A stretch of DNA of 5,594 bases, from NCBI GenBank assembly GCA_937916125.1, contig CALGGE010000081.1:1-5594 (forward strand), in the 5' to 3' direction. The position numbers were made by a program, and so were the translations under genes. Below the pieces are notes generated by a model. That model saw nothing but the letters and a program-made list of their open reading frames with translations, was not told the origin of the DNA and searched no databases. The stretch is from an uncultured Elusimicrobia bacterium. GTDB lineage: Bacteria; Elusimicrobiota; Endomicrobiia; Endomicrobiales; Endomicrobiaceae. This document shows positions 5,539 through 5,594 of this stretch, in pieces; the stretch's first letter is position 1; each line of letters opens with the position of its first letter.

Positions 5539-5594
5539 TTCGCAAAAAGGCAATCATGTTCTCGTTTGCTCAATCGCCATTCACTCCAATTTTT

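Noticed and set aside
5478..5573. N-terminal 32-codon extension of Lgt from a TTG start
   Set aside because: It is encoded largely by the 36-bp repeat, has no ribosome site, and the Lgt family normally begins near the FPELFSIG segment.

Overview
The window is AT-rich bacterial DNA with four protein genes, all on the minus strand. Read in the direction of transcription (high to low coordinates), they are lgt (prolipoprotein diacylglyceryl transferase), a RluD/YlyB-type 23S rRNA pseudouridine synthase, a TMTC-like GT-C membrane glycosyltransferase with a C-terminal TPR domain, and the first 642 codons of a B12-binding-domain-like radical SAM protein of the TIGR03960 type. Lgt shows that the cell makes lipoproteins. 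AT-rich codon choice (AGA for Arg, AAA for Lys), a TPR-fused TMTC-like protein and many short intergenic repeats would fit an uncultured gut-type anaerobe such as an Elusimicrobiota/Endomicrobium-like bacterium. That placement is a guess; no rRNA or marker tree backs it.

Layout: 1-16 is leftover Illumina adapter, not genomic. 17-1943 is the radical SAM gene, cut at its 3' end by the contig edge just as its DUF2344 (TIGR03936) domain begins. 1936-3600 is the glycosyltransferase, which starts with GTG behind a GGGAG ribosome site and overlaps the radical SAM gene by 8 bp (ATGATTGA). 3601-3865 is a gene-free stretch full of short repeats: heptamer arrays, GTCGTT hexamers, a 36-bp repeat and an AT-flanked palindrome. 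3866-4750 is rluD, whose last codons and stop lie inside a 27-bp palindrome that looks like its terminator. 4755-5477 is lgt, 4 bp upstream of rluD. 5478-5594 is lgt leader carrying the second copy of the 36-bp repeat.

There seem to be two transcription units: lgt-rluD, ended by the palindrome, and glycosyltransferase-radical SAM, translationally coupled. The three complete genes can be assigned to known families and the fourth to a family of unknown function. I see no defence system, mobile element with a transposase, CRISPR array or RNA gene. The points of most interest are the adapter-derived false tail on the radical SAM protein, the false N-terminal extension of Lgt created by translating a repeat, and the repeat mosaic at 3601-3892.
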